DNA of 14,415 nucleotides from Bryobacteraceae bacterium. GTDB lineage: Bacteria > Acidobacteriota > Terriglobia > Bryobacterales > Bryobacteraceae. The stretch is from positions 1 through 14,415 of the forward strand of contig JACMLA010000577.1 of NCBI GenBank assembly GCA_014379815.1, written 5' to 3'. Positions within the stretch are counted from its first letter, which is position 1, and every line of letters begins with the position of its first letter. Of the stretch, positions 1 to 7,696 are shown in pieces. The notes under the pieces are model-generated. The model was not told the origin of the DNA and made no database searches. It worked only from the letters and a program-made list of their open reading frames with translations. A program made the position numbers and the translations under genes.

Positions 1-1
1 A

Positions 2-607
2 GACCTTTACTACCGGGACCCGGCGAACAGAGGCTCCGCCAGCCTCCGCCCGGAAAAAGCATGGACCTCCGAAGCGGGCGCGGACTGGTACCATTCCCAA
101 CGCCTTCGCGCTAGCCTGACCGTGTTTCATCGCCGCGAGCAGGATGGCATCGACTACGTTCGCTCCAGCCCATCGGATGTCTGGACGGCTACCAATTTCC
201 AGAACCTTCAGTTCACGGGAGTCGAAGCAAGCCTGGCAATATCCCCAGCCCGAAACGCCGGGCAGTTCGAACTCGGCTACACCGGTCTTCGCGGATCTCA
301 GGCACTAGCACTAGCGCTGCAATCGAAATACGTATTCAATTACCCGGTAAATACCGGGATCATCAGCTGGCAATCTAACTGGGCAAGCCCTGTCCAGATC
401 AGAACCCGGATCGGTGTGACCGAGCGTTACACCCGATCGCCTTACGCTGTCTGGGACCTCTATGCCGCGGCGACTCGCAGCCGGATCCGACCCTTCGTTC
501 AGTTCACCAACCTCACGCAATCCACACATCAGGAAATCCCAGGAGTCGCTACGCAAGGTCGAGCGGTACTCGGTGGCCTCGAGTGGATTGTTTTCCGAAA
601 GCGCTAG
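2..607 (+). CDS. TonB-dependent receptor, C-terminal part (5' end outside window)
   Basis: The reading frame is open from base 2 to the TAG at 605-607, about 201 residues, and the start lies left of the window. The first visible residues (DLYYRDPANRGS, then LRPEKAW) match the extracellular-loop and strand pattern of TonB-dependent receptors of the BtuB/FepA type. Alternating hydrophobic strands follow, and the protein ends in WIVFRKR, an aromatic-rich final strand near the C-terminus as is usual for outer-membrane barrels. Members of this family import iron chelates, cobalamin or other ligands using TonB energy. The plug domain and TonB box are not in view, so the ligand cannot be assigned. 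A GTG at 122 is in frame but internal to the barrel and is not a real start. The gene converges with the esterase at 604-2034, with a 4-base overlap at the stops. Confidence 0.85.
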   Translation, partial: DLYYRDPANRGSASLRPEKAWTSEAGADWYHSQRLRASLTVFHRREQDGIDYVRSSPSDVWTATNFQNLQFTGVEASLAISPARNAGQFELGYTGLRGSQALALALQSKYVFNYPVNTGIISWQSNWASPVQIRTRIGVTERYTRSPYAVWDLYAAATRSRIRPFVQFTNLTQSTHQEIPGVATQGRAVLGGLEWIVFRKR

Positions 608-2034
608 TTTCCCGCACCCGCGGCAGCTTTCTTAGGATGAGCCGCAAAAAAGCTGAAGATTGGCCCGAAAGCCGGAGCAGCCACGCCATTGTGACTTCCA
701 CCGGGGACCTCTACGTATTCCAGCAGCACTCCCAGTTTCTTCGCCGCTTCCACCATCATTCTTGACTGTGTCACCGCGACGGTCTTGTCGTTGTCTCCAT
801 GGATCACAATTTGCGGAATCGTGCGGATCTTTTCCATTCCAGCCGGATCGCCGCCACCCGCTATCGGCCCCAGCGCGGCAAACAATTCCGGATGTGCCAT
901 AGCTATGCTCCAGGTCCCGTAGGCACCCATCGAATGCCCCATCATATAAATTCGGGCGTTGTCGATCGAATAGTCCGCACGCACCTGTTTCAAGACGTCC
1001 AGAACATCCTGCTCCGCCGCATCCCGGTACATGCTGGCAGGCTGACGACCTTTCGGCGCTGCCACGATAAAGCCCTGCTTGTCGGCTTCGTTCAGCATCA
1101 CGCGTTCCCCGTAGCGGGCAAAAAGTGTATTCTCATCGCCGCCCATGCCGTGCAGCGCCATTACCAGTGGGTATGACTGCCCTGCGCGCCAGGTTTTCGG
1201 CAGGTACAACCGGTAAGGCTGCAGCGTGTTGTCGACGTTGGACAGGTAAGCAAAGCGCATATCCCTCGCGGCAGCCGGCGCGATCGCCCGTTCACCCGCC
1301 TCCAGCCTGGTCACCAGAGCCTGCCCGTCAGCAATCTCTTTCGCCAGATCAAAATTCGCCAGAGCAAGCTCTCCGACATCGACTCTCCGAAACAGTTCGG
1401 GTCCATACTGTGCTGTCCATAGAGCCGTACCCGGCTGCGTCGTCAGCTTCGCAACCCTGGCAGATAAGCTTTCTGCCCTGGCACGTAATCCCGGCTGAAT
1501 CGCTACCGCGATCGTCTTGGGGACCTGCAGCGGAGGAACCTGCACATTCACGATTCCGTTCCCCGAAGCAACTCCGGCAGGCACCGTCACCATCAACTGG
1601 GCCGAGTCTCCCGAAATCACCCAATCGCCCAGCTGCGTGTCTCCCAGAGCCACAACTGCCCTGGTTGACTCGGGAGCACCCGGTTCATTCGGATACAACC
1701 TCTTCGCACTCAGGCGAACCTTTTGCCCCGGTTCCCAAACAGCGTGATCCGCTCGAAACACCAGACCCGTAGCAAATGCACGTGCTGGCGACCACGTAAA
1801 GCCGCGCATCTCCGCAAGACCACGGTGCAGGATCCGCAACGCTTCCCCGTGCTGCTTCTGTGCATTCAAGCCCATAGCCGTCCGGGCAGCTGCATCCAGT
1901 TCCGCCCGCTTCTCCGGGGACAGTGACGCGGAGCTAATTTCCGTCACGTAGTTTACGTAAGTGCTCAGGACCAGACCCGCGTCCTGCGCCCAGGCGGAAA
2001 CAGCGATAAGAAGTAGAGCGGAAAACAACCTCAT
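604..2034 (-). CDS. Exported alpha/beta-hydrolase, PHB-depolymerase/feruloyl-esterase-like
   Basis: A 476-residue protein beginning with a signal peptide (hydrophobic residues 3-15, likely cleavage after AWAQ near residue 17). Residues 20-265 form a long N-terminal region I do not recognise. The C-terminal 200 residues are an alpha/beta-hydrolase of the PHB-depolymerase/acetylxylan- or feruloyl-esterase type: oxyanion-hole LHGMGG (295-299), nucleophile elbow GHSMG with Ser368, acid Asp416 in HGDNDKTV, and His448 in GGSHNG. The complete triad suggests an active esterase or lipase-like enzyme in the periplasm or outside the cell. Its substrate is unknown; polyhydroxyalkanoate, feruloyl and short ester substrates all remain possible. 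It is the last gene of a leftward group (HAD, DinB, esterase), 28 bp after the DinB-like gene. No clear Shine-Dalgarno is visible before the ATG at 2034; a small hairpin occupies that spot. Confidence 0.85.
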   Translation of the reverse strand: MRLFSALLLIAVSAWAQDAGLVLSTYVNYVTEISSASLSPEKRAELDAAARTAMGLNAQKQHGEALRILHRGLAEMRGFTWSPARAFATGLVFRADHAVWEPGQKVRLSAKRLYPNEPGAPESTRAVVALGDTQLGDWVISGDSAQLMVTVPAGVASGNGIVNVQVPPLQVPKTIAVAIQPGLRARAESLSARVAKLTTQPGTALWTAQYGPELFRRVDVGELALANFDLAKEIADGQALVTRLEAGERAIAPAAARDMRFAYLSNVDNTLQPYRLYLPKTWRAGQSYPLVMALHGMGGDENTLFARYGERVMLNEADKQGFIVAAPKGRQPASMYRDAAEQDVLDVLKQVRADYSIDNARIYMMGHSMGAYGTWSIAMAHPELFAALGPIAGGGDPAGMEKIRTIPQIVIHGDNDKTVAVTQSRMMVEAAKKLGVLLEYVEVPGGSHNGVAAPAFGPIFSFFAAHPKKAAAGAGN

Positions 2035-2039
2035 GATCG

Positions 2040-2056
2040 AACCAGTCTAACTGGTT
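2040..2056 (-). other. Intercistronic hairpin in front of the esterase gene
   Basis: A perfect inverted repeat with 6-bp arms (AACCAG at 2040-2045, CTGGTT at 2051-2056) and a 5-base loop fills most of the 28-bp gap between the DinB-like stop codon (2063-2065) and the esterase ATG (2032-2034). It ends 5 bases before the start codon, where a ribosome binding site would be expected. There is no T-tract on either strand, so it is not a standard terminator. It might modulate translation of the downstream gene, or it may be a chance structure. Confidence 0.35.
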
Positions 2057-2062
2057 TAAGCT

Positions 2063-2707
2063 CTACTTGACGGAGGCGGGATAACCTGCGCTGGTCTTCA
2101 CTTCCTCAATCTGTGCCGTGTGCCGCTCTGTGTGAGCAGAAAGCAGGAGCAACCACTGATAGCCGTCCAATGGACCAAGGAAAGGATGCGGCGCTTTGTG
2201 ATGTCTCAGATCATCTTTGGTGTTCTGTACGTATGAAATCGTCTTCATTCTCGAACCTCGAAAAGCATCCATCGCCGCATCGCCAGTAGCAAAGTTGCTC
2301 GACGGTCTCAGAGGTTCCGGAGCCTGCACTTTGGTTGAACGATCGGTTAACACTGGCCTCATCTTCTGGTCCCACGCGGTATCCACAGTCTCTACTTCAG
2401 GAGATTGCATCAATTGCTGCTGAACCAAGCTGGTAATGCCACCCTCCGTTAATGCGAGGTGCTCCGCCACATCAGCAATGGACCATTTGCCTTCCGCAGC
2501 GCGAAACTTCCACTGCTTCTCACTCAACCCTTTAACTGAATTAGCGAACTTCTCCCGCGATTCTTCGAGCGCGGTCATGGCCGATTGCCGTTCCGCGTCG
2601 CTCAAAGTACCTGCCGCAAACAAACTGCTTATGCTCGTTAACAGGAGCGAGCACGAAAGTAACCGGCCAGACCCAAAGCAAAGTGACATCATAGTCTTCT
2701 TATACAC
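2063..2707 (-). CDS. Exported DinB-like (DinB/YfiT fold) protein
   Basis: A 214-residue protein whose DinB-like four-helix domain spans about residues 38-205. Typical family features are seen: LSEKQWKFRAAEGKWSIADV leading into AEHLALTE, and the C-terminal SAHTERHTAQIEEV. The His after AE (near residue 83) and the paired His residues in the AHTERH segment are the expected metal ligands of the DinB/YfiT superfamily. An N-terminal hydrophobic stretch ending SSLFAAG looks like a signal peptide, so the protein is probably periplasmic. Members include metal-dependent thiol transferases, but most exported ones have no known activity, and the name does not imply DNA-damage control. The GTG at 2707 gives a KK-containing n-region; the ATG codons at 2692 and 2689 are alternatives. 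It starts 8 bp after the HAD gene, so co-transcription is likely. Confidence 0.8.
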   Translation of the reverse strand: MYKKTMMSLCFGSGRLLSCSLLLTSISSLFAAGTLSDAERQSAMTALEESREKFANSVKGLSEKQWKFRAAEGKWSIADVAEHLALTEGGITSLVQQQLMQSPEVETVDTAWDQKMRPVLTDRSTKVQAPEPLRPSSNFATGDAAMDAFRGSRMKTISYVQNTKDDLRHHKAPHPFLGPLDGYQWLLLLSAHTERHTAQIEEVKTSAGYPASVK

Positions 2708-2715
2708 GCAATAGT

Positions 2716-3489
2716 CTAAGGCTTCTCGCCTTTCGAAATTCGTTCATCCAGTGCATCAATGACCGGAAGCAGATCCGCGACCGAATCGATCACATAGTGT
2801 GCTCCCAGTTCGCCAAACTTCCTGCCAGCTACCTCAGATCCCAGCTCCGCCTCATTCCCCGTGTCCGTTACTGCGACGCACCACATTCCGGCATTCGCAG
2901 CCTCCGCCACATCGGCCTCGGTGTCGCCAACCTTCACGATGGTTCGCATGGGATACACGTTCATGTGGCGCGCCGCCGCGAACGCCATCCACGGAGCGGG
3001 CCGTCCCACTCCTCCAACCTGATCCGGCGTCATGAAGATTTCCGGGGCGAACCCCTGCGCTTGCACCGCTGGAATCATCTCGGCCATCATCGCTCTGTCG
3101 AATCCCGTCGTTGCCGCAAATGGGATCATACGCAGGCGCAGTGCCGCGGTTACTTCTGCCACCCCAGGCAGAACCTCGCAGTGCTGGCGCAAAGCCCGAA
3201 CCTGGATCTCCGGAAATTCCAGGTAAAGTTTCTCCACGTCTGATTCGCCAGGCTCTTTTCCGTGGACCTCACTCCATCTCGTTGCTACCGCAGGGTCGCG
3301 CAGCATGGACGCTACATGATCTCGCTTGTGTAGCCCCATCGGTCGCCGCGCCTCCACCTCGGTCACCGCGACACCATGCTTCTCAAATAGCTCTACAAAC
3401 GCGATAACAGGACCGCGGCTTCGGTAGTCGATCACTGTTCCCGAGAGATCGAAGATTACGGCACGAACGCCACTCCTGAGGCTTTGCAT
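2716..3489 (-). CDS. phnX: Phosphonoacetaldehyde hydrolase-like HAD enzyme (PhnX family)
   Basis: A 257-residue protein that matches phosphonatase (PhnX, splits the C-P bond of phosphonoacetaldehyde into acetaldehyde and phosphate) along its length. It has nucleophile Asp14 in DLSGT, cap-domain Lys55 and His58 in MGLHKRDH (the Schiff-base lysine motif), TTGFDRAMM (127-135), GRPAPWM (162-168), and the acidic Mg site VGDTEAD (Asp189, Asp193) followed by NAGMW and TGNEAELG. Length is close to the usual 260-270. Three positions differ from the Bacillus cereus enzyme as I remember it: Ala14 is Ser16, Cys22 is Ser24 and Tyr128 is Phe130. The catalytic lysine is kept, so a C-P hydrolase is still the best call, but the substrate may differ. 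No aminotransferase PhnW is in the window. The gene heads the leftward operon and diverges from the kinase-like gene across 29 bp. Confidence 0.75.
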   Translation of the reverse strand: MQSLRSGVRAVIFDLSGTVIDYRSRGPVIAFVELFEKHGVAVTEVEARRPMGLHKRDHVASMLRDPAVATRWSEVHGKEPGESDVEKLYLEFPEIQVRALRQHCEVLPGVAEVTAALRLRMIPFAATTGFDRAMMAEMIPAVQAQGFAPEIFMTPDQVGGVGRPAPWMAFAAARHMNVYPMRTIVKVGDTEADVAEAANAGMWCVAVTDTGNEAELGSEVAGRKFGELGAHYVIDSVADLLPVIDALDERISKGEKP

Positions 3490-3518
3490 CGGTCGAATGG
3501 TAACCTGCCCGTGAGCCG

Positions 3519-4496
3519 GTGAACGACCTAATTCCGCAATTCGCCGCAGCCGGACTAATTGCAGATCCCGCAGCCGTCTCTATCCAGCCACTTACCGGCG
3601 GAGTATCTTCAGAAATCGCCCTGATTCGCGAGCCCGGTCGAAGGTCCTTCGTCGCCAAGCGGGCACTCTCTCAATTGCGGGTCTCCGAAGAGTGGTACGT
3701 AGACTTGTCCCGTAACGGGTTTGAATGTGACTACCTCGAATACGTGGGCCATGTACTCCCGCATTCTGTTCCAGCCGTCCTTGCGCGTGGCGATGGCTGG
3801 TTCGCAATGGAGTACCTCGACACACAGGAACACGCAAACTGGAAATCCTTGCTCCTCTCCGGCGATGTCCAGGCTATTCACTCGGCACGTGCCGGAGAGA
3901 CCCTCGCGCGCATTCACCAGTTCTCGTACCATTCCAGCGAGGCCCGTAAGACTTTTCATTCCTTCGACAACTTTCATCAGCTCCGCATCGACCCTTACTT
4001 CGTCACCACAGCGCGTCGTCATCCCAACCTCGCGGCAGCCTTTCAGGAAGCCAGTGACCAGCTTACGCAGACGAGCGAATGCCTCGTACACGGCGACTTC
4101 AGTCCCAAAAACATACTCGTCTCCGCGTCCCGCCTGATCGTTCTGGACTGCGAGGTGGCATGGTTCGGCGACCCCTCCTTCGACGTTGCGTTCCTTCTGA
4201 ACCACCTGCTCCTCAAATCCCTGTATCATGCGCCAGCCAATCGCGGACTGGCAGACTCCATCGAGGCGTTCCTCACCTCTTACTTCACACAATGGCCCGC
4301 ACAACGCGACTCACTCGAGCAGCGAACGGCCCGACTGTTGCCGCTTCTGCTACTGGCACGCGTAGACGGGAAGTCTCCAGCCGAATACCTGACAAATGAC
4401 AACAGGAACCACATCCGCAAGGTCGCGCCAAAGCTCATCGGAGCCCCTCTTGCCGATATCACTGGCACTTTCCTGAAATCCCTCGACTTACGATGA
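3519..4496 (+). CDS. APH/choline-kinase-fold small-molecule phosphotransferase
   Basis: A 325-residue protein of the aminoglycoside-phosphotransferase/choline-kinase fold. It has a Gly/Ser nucleotide loop near LTGGVSSE (25-32), ATP-binding Lys47 in FVAKRAL, a hinge near AMEYLD (96-101), the catalytic-loop motif HGDFSPKN (191-198, catalytic Asp193), and the metal-binding Asp210 in VLDCEVAWFGDPSFD. All core kinase residues are present, so it should phosphorylate a small hydroxylated metabolite in the cytoplasm. Nothing shows that the substrate is an antibiotic, and the setting argues for metabolism. The GTG at 3519 is the only sensible start, because an in-frame TAA lies at 3501-3503. The stop overlaps the start of the enolase-like gene (ATGA), giving translational coupling and suggesting that the two enzymes act on the same compound or pathway. 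Confidence 0.8.
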   Translation: MNDLIPQFAAAGLIADPAAVSIQPLTGGVSSEIALIREPGRRSFVAKRALSQLRVSEEWYVDLSRNGFECDYLEYVGHVLPHSVPAVLARGDGWFAMEYLDTQEHANWKSLLLSGDVQAIHSARAGETLARIHQFSYHSSEARKTFHSFDNFHQLRIDPYFVTTARRHPNLAAAFQEASDQLTQTSECLVHGDFSPKNILVSASRLIVLDCEVAWFGDPSFDVAFLLNHLLLKSLYHAPANRGLADSIEAFLTSYFTQWPAQRDSLEQRTARLLPLLLLARVDGKSPAEYLTNDNRNHIRKVAPKLIGAPLADITGTFLKSLDLR

Positions 4497-5848
4497 CAAT
4501 CCGAGACATTACTGCATTACAGATCTTCGATTCCCGCGGCAATCCCACGGTTGAAGCGCAGGTTACCCTCGACGACGGCACCACCGGCAGCGGCCTCGTG
4601 CCCTCGGGAGCGTCACGTGGGCAGTACGAAGCCTGGGAGCTCCGTGACGGGGACCCCTCCCGCTATCTGGGTCGTTCCGTCAGCCGAGCCGTTGCCAACA
4701 TCGAGACCAAGATTGCTCCAGCACTTCGCGGCAGCAACGCACTGGACCAGCCCGGCATCGACCACAAGCTCACCGAGCTTGATGGAACCCCAAACAAAAG
4801 CCGCCTTGGGGCCAACGCCATCCTTGCCGTATCCCTCGCGACCGCAACCGCAGCCGCCAGAAGCGCGCGGGTTCCCGTATACGAATATCTCGGTGGCGCA
4901 GAAGCCAGGATGATCCCACTGCCTGAGATCCAGATTGTCGGGGGAGGCGCGCACGCGAATTTTCGCTGCGATGTTCAGGACTTCATGATCATGCCAGTGG
5001 GTGCAGCCACTGCCGCCGAAGCCTTCGAGATCGTCTTCAATGTCTATCATGCAGCAGCGAGGATGCTGCGTGACGAAGGCAAACTCACTGGCGTCGCAGA
5101 TGAAGGCGGCTTTTGGCCCGACTTCCCGAACCATGACTCCATTTTTGAGTTCCTGCACAAATCCATCGAGGCCGCGGGTTATCAACCAGGTCGTGAAGTA
5201 GTCCTCTCCCTCGACATCGCCGCAACCGAGCTGTACGACACTCAGACCCGCCGTTACCGTTTTCACCTCGAGAATCGCGAGTTCACTTCCGAATCCTTCG
5301 CTCAGCTAATGGCCGACTGGGCGCGCAACTGGAACGTGGTCTCGATCGAAGATCCCATGGCAGACTCCGACACCGAAGGCTGGTCCGCCATCACCGCCAC
5401 TCTGGGGAACACGACCCAGCTGATTGGGGATGACTTATTCACCACCAATCCAACCCGCATTCGCGATGGCATAGAAAATCATCTCGCCAATGCAGTCTTA
5501 ATCAAACTAAATCAAATTGGAACCCTGACTGAAACGCTGGAAGCCATCCGACTTACGAAAAACGCTGGCTGGGCTCCGGTGATCAGCGCACGGTCAGGGG
5601 AGACCGAAGATCCCTTTATCACGCACCTCGCCGTCGCAACGAACGCAGGTCAGCTGAAAGTCGGCTCGTTCTCCCGAAGTGAACGGATGGCCAAGTGGAA
5701 CGAGATGCTTCGTATCGAGCGCGCTCTCGGCTCACGTGCCCAGTTCGCAGGAAAGCAAGCGCTACTTATCTCTGGTTCTGCTTCAGGACTTTCTTCCGCA
5801 GCCGGATCGAAGCCGGAGTCACTTCCACCCACTCGTCATCCGCAATAA
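4493..5848 (+). CDS. Enolase paralogue with altered catalytic residues
   Basis: A 451-residue enolase-superfamily protein that aligns end to end with phosphopyruvate hydratase. Retained residues, with yeast enolase numbers in brackets, are Ser41 (39) in PSGAS, His154 (159), Glu204 (211) in DEGG, the metal ligands Asp241 (246), Glu286 (295) and Asp313 (320), base Lys338 (345), Arg367/Ser368 (374/375) and Lys389 (396). Two normally invariant positions differ: Asp163 replaces Glu168 (QDFMI for QEFMI) and Ala366 replaces His373 (SARSGETED for SHRSGETED). The usual INGGAH is also IVGGGAH. Coupling to a kinase gene rather than to glycolytic genes suggests a specialised paralogue. Carboxyphosphonoenolpyruvate synthase of bialaphos biosynthesis is a known enolase-derived precedent. 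The last 25 or so residues lie beyond the usual enolase end and overlap typA in antisense. Confidence 0.8.
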   Translation: MTIRDITALQIFDSRGNPTVEAQVTLDDGTTGSGLVPSGASRGQYEAWELRDGDPSRYLGRSVSRAVANIETKIAPALRGSNALDQPGIDHKLTELDGTPNKSRLGANAILAVSLATATAAARSARVPVYEYLGGAEARMIPLPEIQIVGGGAHANFRCDVQDFMIMPVGAATAAEAFEIVFNVYHAAARMLRDEGKLTGVADEGGFWPDFPNHDSIFEFLHKSIEAAGYQPGREVVLSLDIAATELYDTQTRRYRFHLENREFTSESFAQLMADWARNWNVVSIEDPMADSDTEGWSAITATLGNTTQLIGDDLFTTNPTRIRDGIENHLANAVLIKLNQIGTLTETLEAIRLTKNAGWAPVISARSGETEDPFITHLAVATNAGQLKVGSFSRSERMAKWNEMLRIERALGSRAQFAGKQALLISGSASGLSSAAGSKPESLPPTRHPQ

Positions 5849-7550
5849 ACTCGATCGCCTGCTCCAGATTCAAAAGCCTCGGCGGAACCAGCCGGATCGC
5901 TTCATCCGCACTCGAAGCGCGCATATTCGTGAGCTTCTTTTCTTTGATGATGTTTACGTTCAGGTCGGCATCCCGGGAATTTTCGCCCACGATCATGCCC
6001 TCGTAAACTTCGGTCGTAGGAGACACAAACATGTCTCCGCGCTCCTGTAGACTGAACATCGCGTACGCCGTGGCCTTGCCGGACCGGTCCGAAACCAGAG
6101 CACCCGTCGGCCGCATTGTCATGTCGCCCTGCCACTCCACCCACGCATGAAACAGCGAGTTTAGAATCGCAGTGCCGCGCGTATCGGTCATCATCTCGCT
6201 GCGCAGTCCAATCAAACCCCGTGAAGGTATATGGAACTCCAGCCGCACACGACCGGAGCCATTGTTCACCATCTTGGTCATCTTGCCCTTGCGTGAGCCA
6301 AGTTTCTCGATCACAACGCCCACATACTGCTCAGGGCAATCGATTACCAGCAGTTCCTGCGGCTCCATCAACTTGCCATCCACGCGCTTGGTCAGGATCT
6401 CCGGCTTGCCCACCATCAGCTCGTAGCCTTCACGCCGCATCATCTCAATCAGAATTGCCAGCTGCAGTTCGCCCCGGCCCATCACCTTGAAGGCGTCCGG
6501 ACCACCGGCCTCTTCCACATTGATGGAGACGTTGGTCAGCAGTTCTTTCTCCAGTCGCTCACGCAGGTTGCGCGAGGTGACATACTGCCCTTCTTTTCCG
6601 GCAAATGGCGAGTTGTTTACGCTGAACACCATGCCAATTGTCGGTTCGTCAATCCGAACCGCCGGCAAAGGCTTCGGGTCATCCGCGGCACTGATGGTCT
6701 CGCCGATCGTGATGCCTTCCACACCCGCAATCGCAATCAGAGATCCCGGCACCACAACAGTCTCGTCAACGCGCTTCAAACCTTCAAACGTGAACAACTT
6801 CGTGATCCGTGTCTTTTGCACGGAGCCATCCAGCTTGCAGATGCTAACGTCATCACCGTGCTTTAAAGTGCCCTGAAACACGCGTCCAATCGCCAGCCGG
6901 CCCAGGTAGTCGCTGTAATCCAGGTTGTTTACCAGAACCTGCAGCGTTGCGTCGGGATTCCCCTTCGGCTCGGGAATATGGGTCAGAATCGTCTCAAACA
7001 AGGGCCGCAAATCCGCCGATTCCTCTTCCAGCGAATTCTTAGCAATACCCAGCTTTCCATTGGTATAGATTACCGGGAATTCCAGCTGCTCTTCGTTCGC
7101 ATCGAGATCGATAAAGAGGTCGTAAATCTCGTTGAGGACTTCCTGAATACGAGCATCCGGGCGATCGATTTTATTGATGACGACAATCCGCGGAAGTCCC
7201 GCTTCTAAAGCCTTCGAGAGCACATAACGGGTCTGCGGCAGTGGCCCTTCGCTGGCATCCACCAGAAGCATGACCCCGTCGACAACCTTCAGCGCGCGCT
7301 CGACCTCACCGCCGAAATCCGAGTGTCCCGGCGTATCGACGATATTAATCTTCACTGTATTGTAATACACGCCAGTAATCTTGGAAAGAATCGTGATGCC
7401 TCGTTCCCGCTCAAGGTCATTCGAGTCCATCACGCGCTCCGTGATCGTCTCATTCTCCCGATAAATCCCGCTCTGGCGCAGCATGGCGTCTACAAGAGTC
7501 GTCTTGCCATGGTCAACGTGCGCAATGATTGCAATATTTCGAATACTCAC
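5766..7550 (-). CDS. typA: Translational GTPase TypA/BipA
   Basis: A 594-residue TypA/BipA when read from the GTG at 7550, close to the family's usual 600-615. The GTPase domain has G1 AHVDHGKTT (10-18), the switch region ERERGITI, G3 DTPGH and G4 NKID. Domain II and the elongation-factor-like domains follow, with TypA-typical [17 protein letters not shown] and the C-terminal [11 protein letters not shown] segment. It is a ribosome-associated GTPase that helps 50S assembly and growth under stress or cold. The open frame runs upstream to 7796 but that part does not resemble TypA and overlaps the divergent hydrolase, so I start at 7550; a TTG at 7553 is the alternative. The 3' end overlaps the tail of the enolase-like gene by 83 bp in antisense. 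It appears to be a stand-alone housekeeping gene. Confidence 0.95.
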   Translation of the reverse strand: MSIRNIAIIAHVDHGKTTLVDAMLRQSGIYRENETITERVMDSNDLERERGITILSKITGVYYNTVKINIVDTPGHSDFGGEVERALKVVDGVMLLVDASEGPLPQTRYVLSKALEAGLPRIVVINKIDRPDARIQEVLNEIYDLFIDLDANEEQLEFPVIYTNGKLGIAKNSLEEESADLRPLFETILTHIPEPKGNPDATLQVLVNNLDYSDYLGRLAIGRVFQGTLKHGDDVSICKLDGSVQKTRITKLFTFEGLKRVDETVVVPGSLIAIAGVEGITIGETISAADDPKPLPAVRIDEPTIGMVFSVNNSPFAGKEGQYVTSRNLRERLEKELLTNVSINVEEAGGPDAFKVMGRGELQLAILIEMMRREGYELMVGKPEILTKRVDGKLMEPQELLVIDCPEQYVGVVIEKLGSRKGKMTKMVNNGSGRVRLEFHIPSRGLIGLRSEMMTDTRGTAILNSLFHAWVEWQGDMTMRPTGALVSDRSGKATAYAMFSLQERGDMFVSPTTEVYEGMIVGENSRDADLNVNIIKEKKLTNMRASSADEAIRLVPPRLLNLEQAIEFIADDEWVEVTPASIRLRKKVLKQNQR

Positions 7551-7696
7551 CAAAACTATGTTCTCACGTTGTGAGCGTGCGCAATCCAAACTCTGCAAAA
7601 TGTAATTCGAGGCACCAGGGAATTGGCAACTCCAGGCCCCTGCTAAACTTCGGCTACGGCACTCGATCTTTCCCGACGTTGACACGTTGATTTCAT

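Noticed and set aside
1125..1772. 215-codon + strand open frame
   Set aside because: It is antisense to the esterase with its triad and signal peptide on the other strand. Its product is Pro/Ser/Arg-rich and unlike any protein I know.
3609..4304. 231-codon - strand open frame
   Set aside because: It is antisense to the kinase-like gene, whose motifs are unmistakable, and the frame has no recognisable domain.
3519..4496. Antibiotic-resistance aminoglycoside phosphotransferase
   Set aside because: Only the fold is shared. Coupling to an enolase-like gene and the lack of mobile-element context favour a metabolic kinase.
4493..5848. Annotation as the housekeeping glycolytic enolase
   Set aside because: Two conserved active-site residues are replaced and the gene is coupled to a kinase, so a paralogue is more likely; still to be tested against the rest of the genome.
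7563..7575. Small dyad CTCAC-GTT-GTGAG upstream of typA as an operator
   Set aside because: Arms of 5 bp and no matching second copy; too weak to call.
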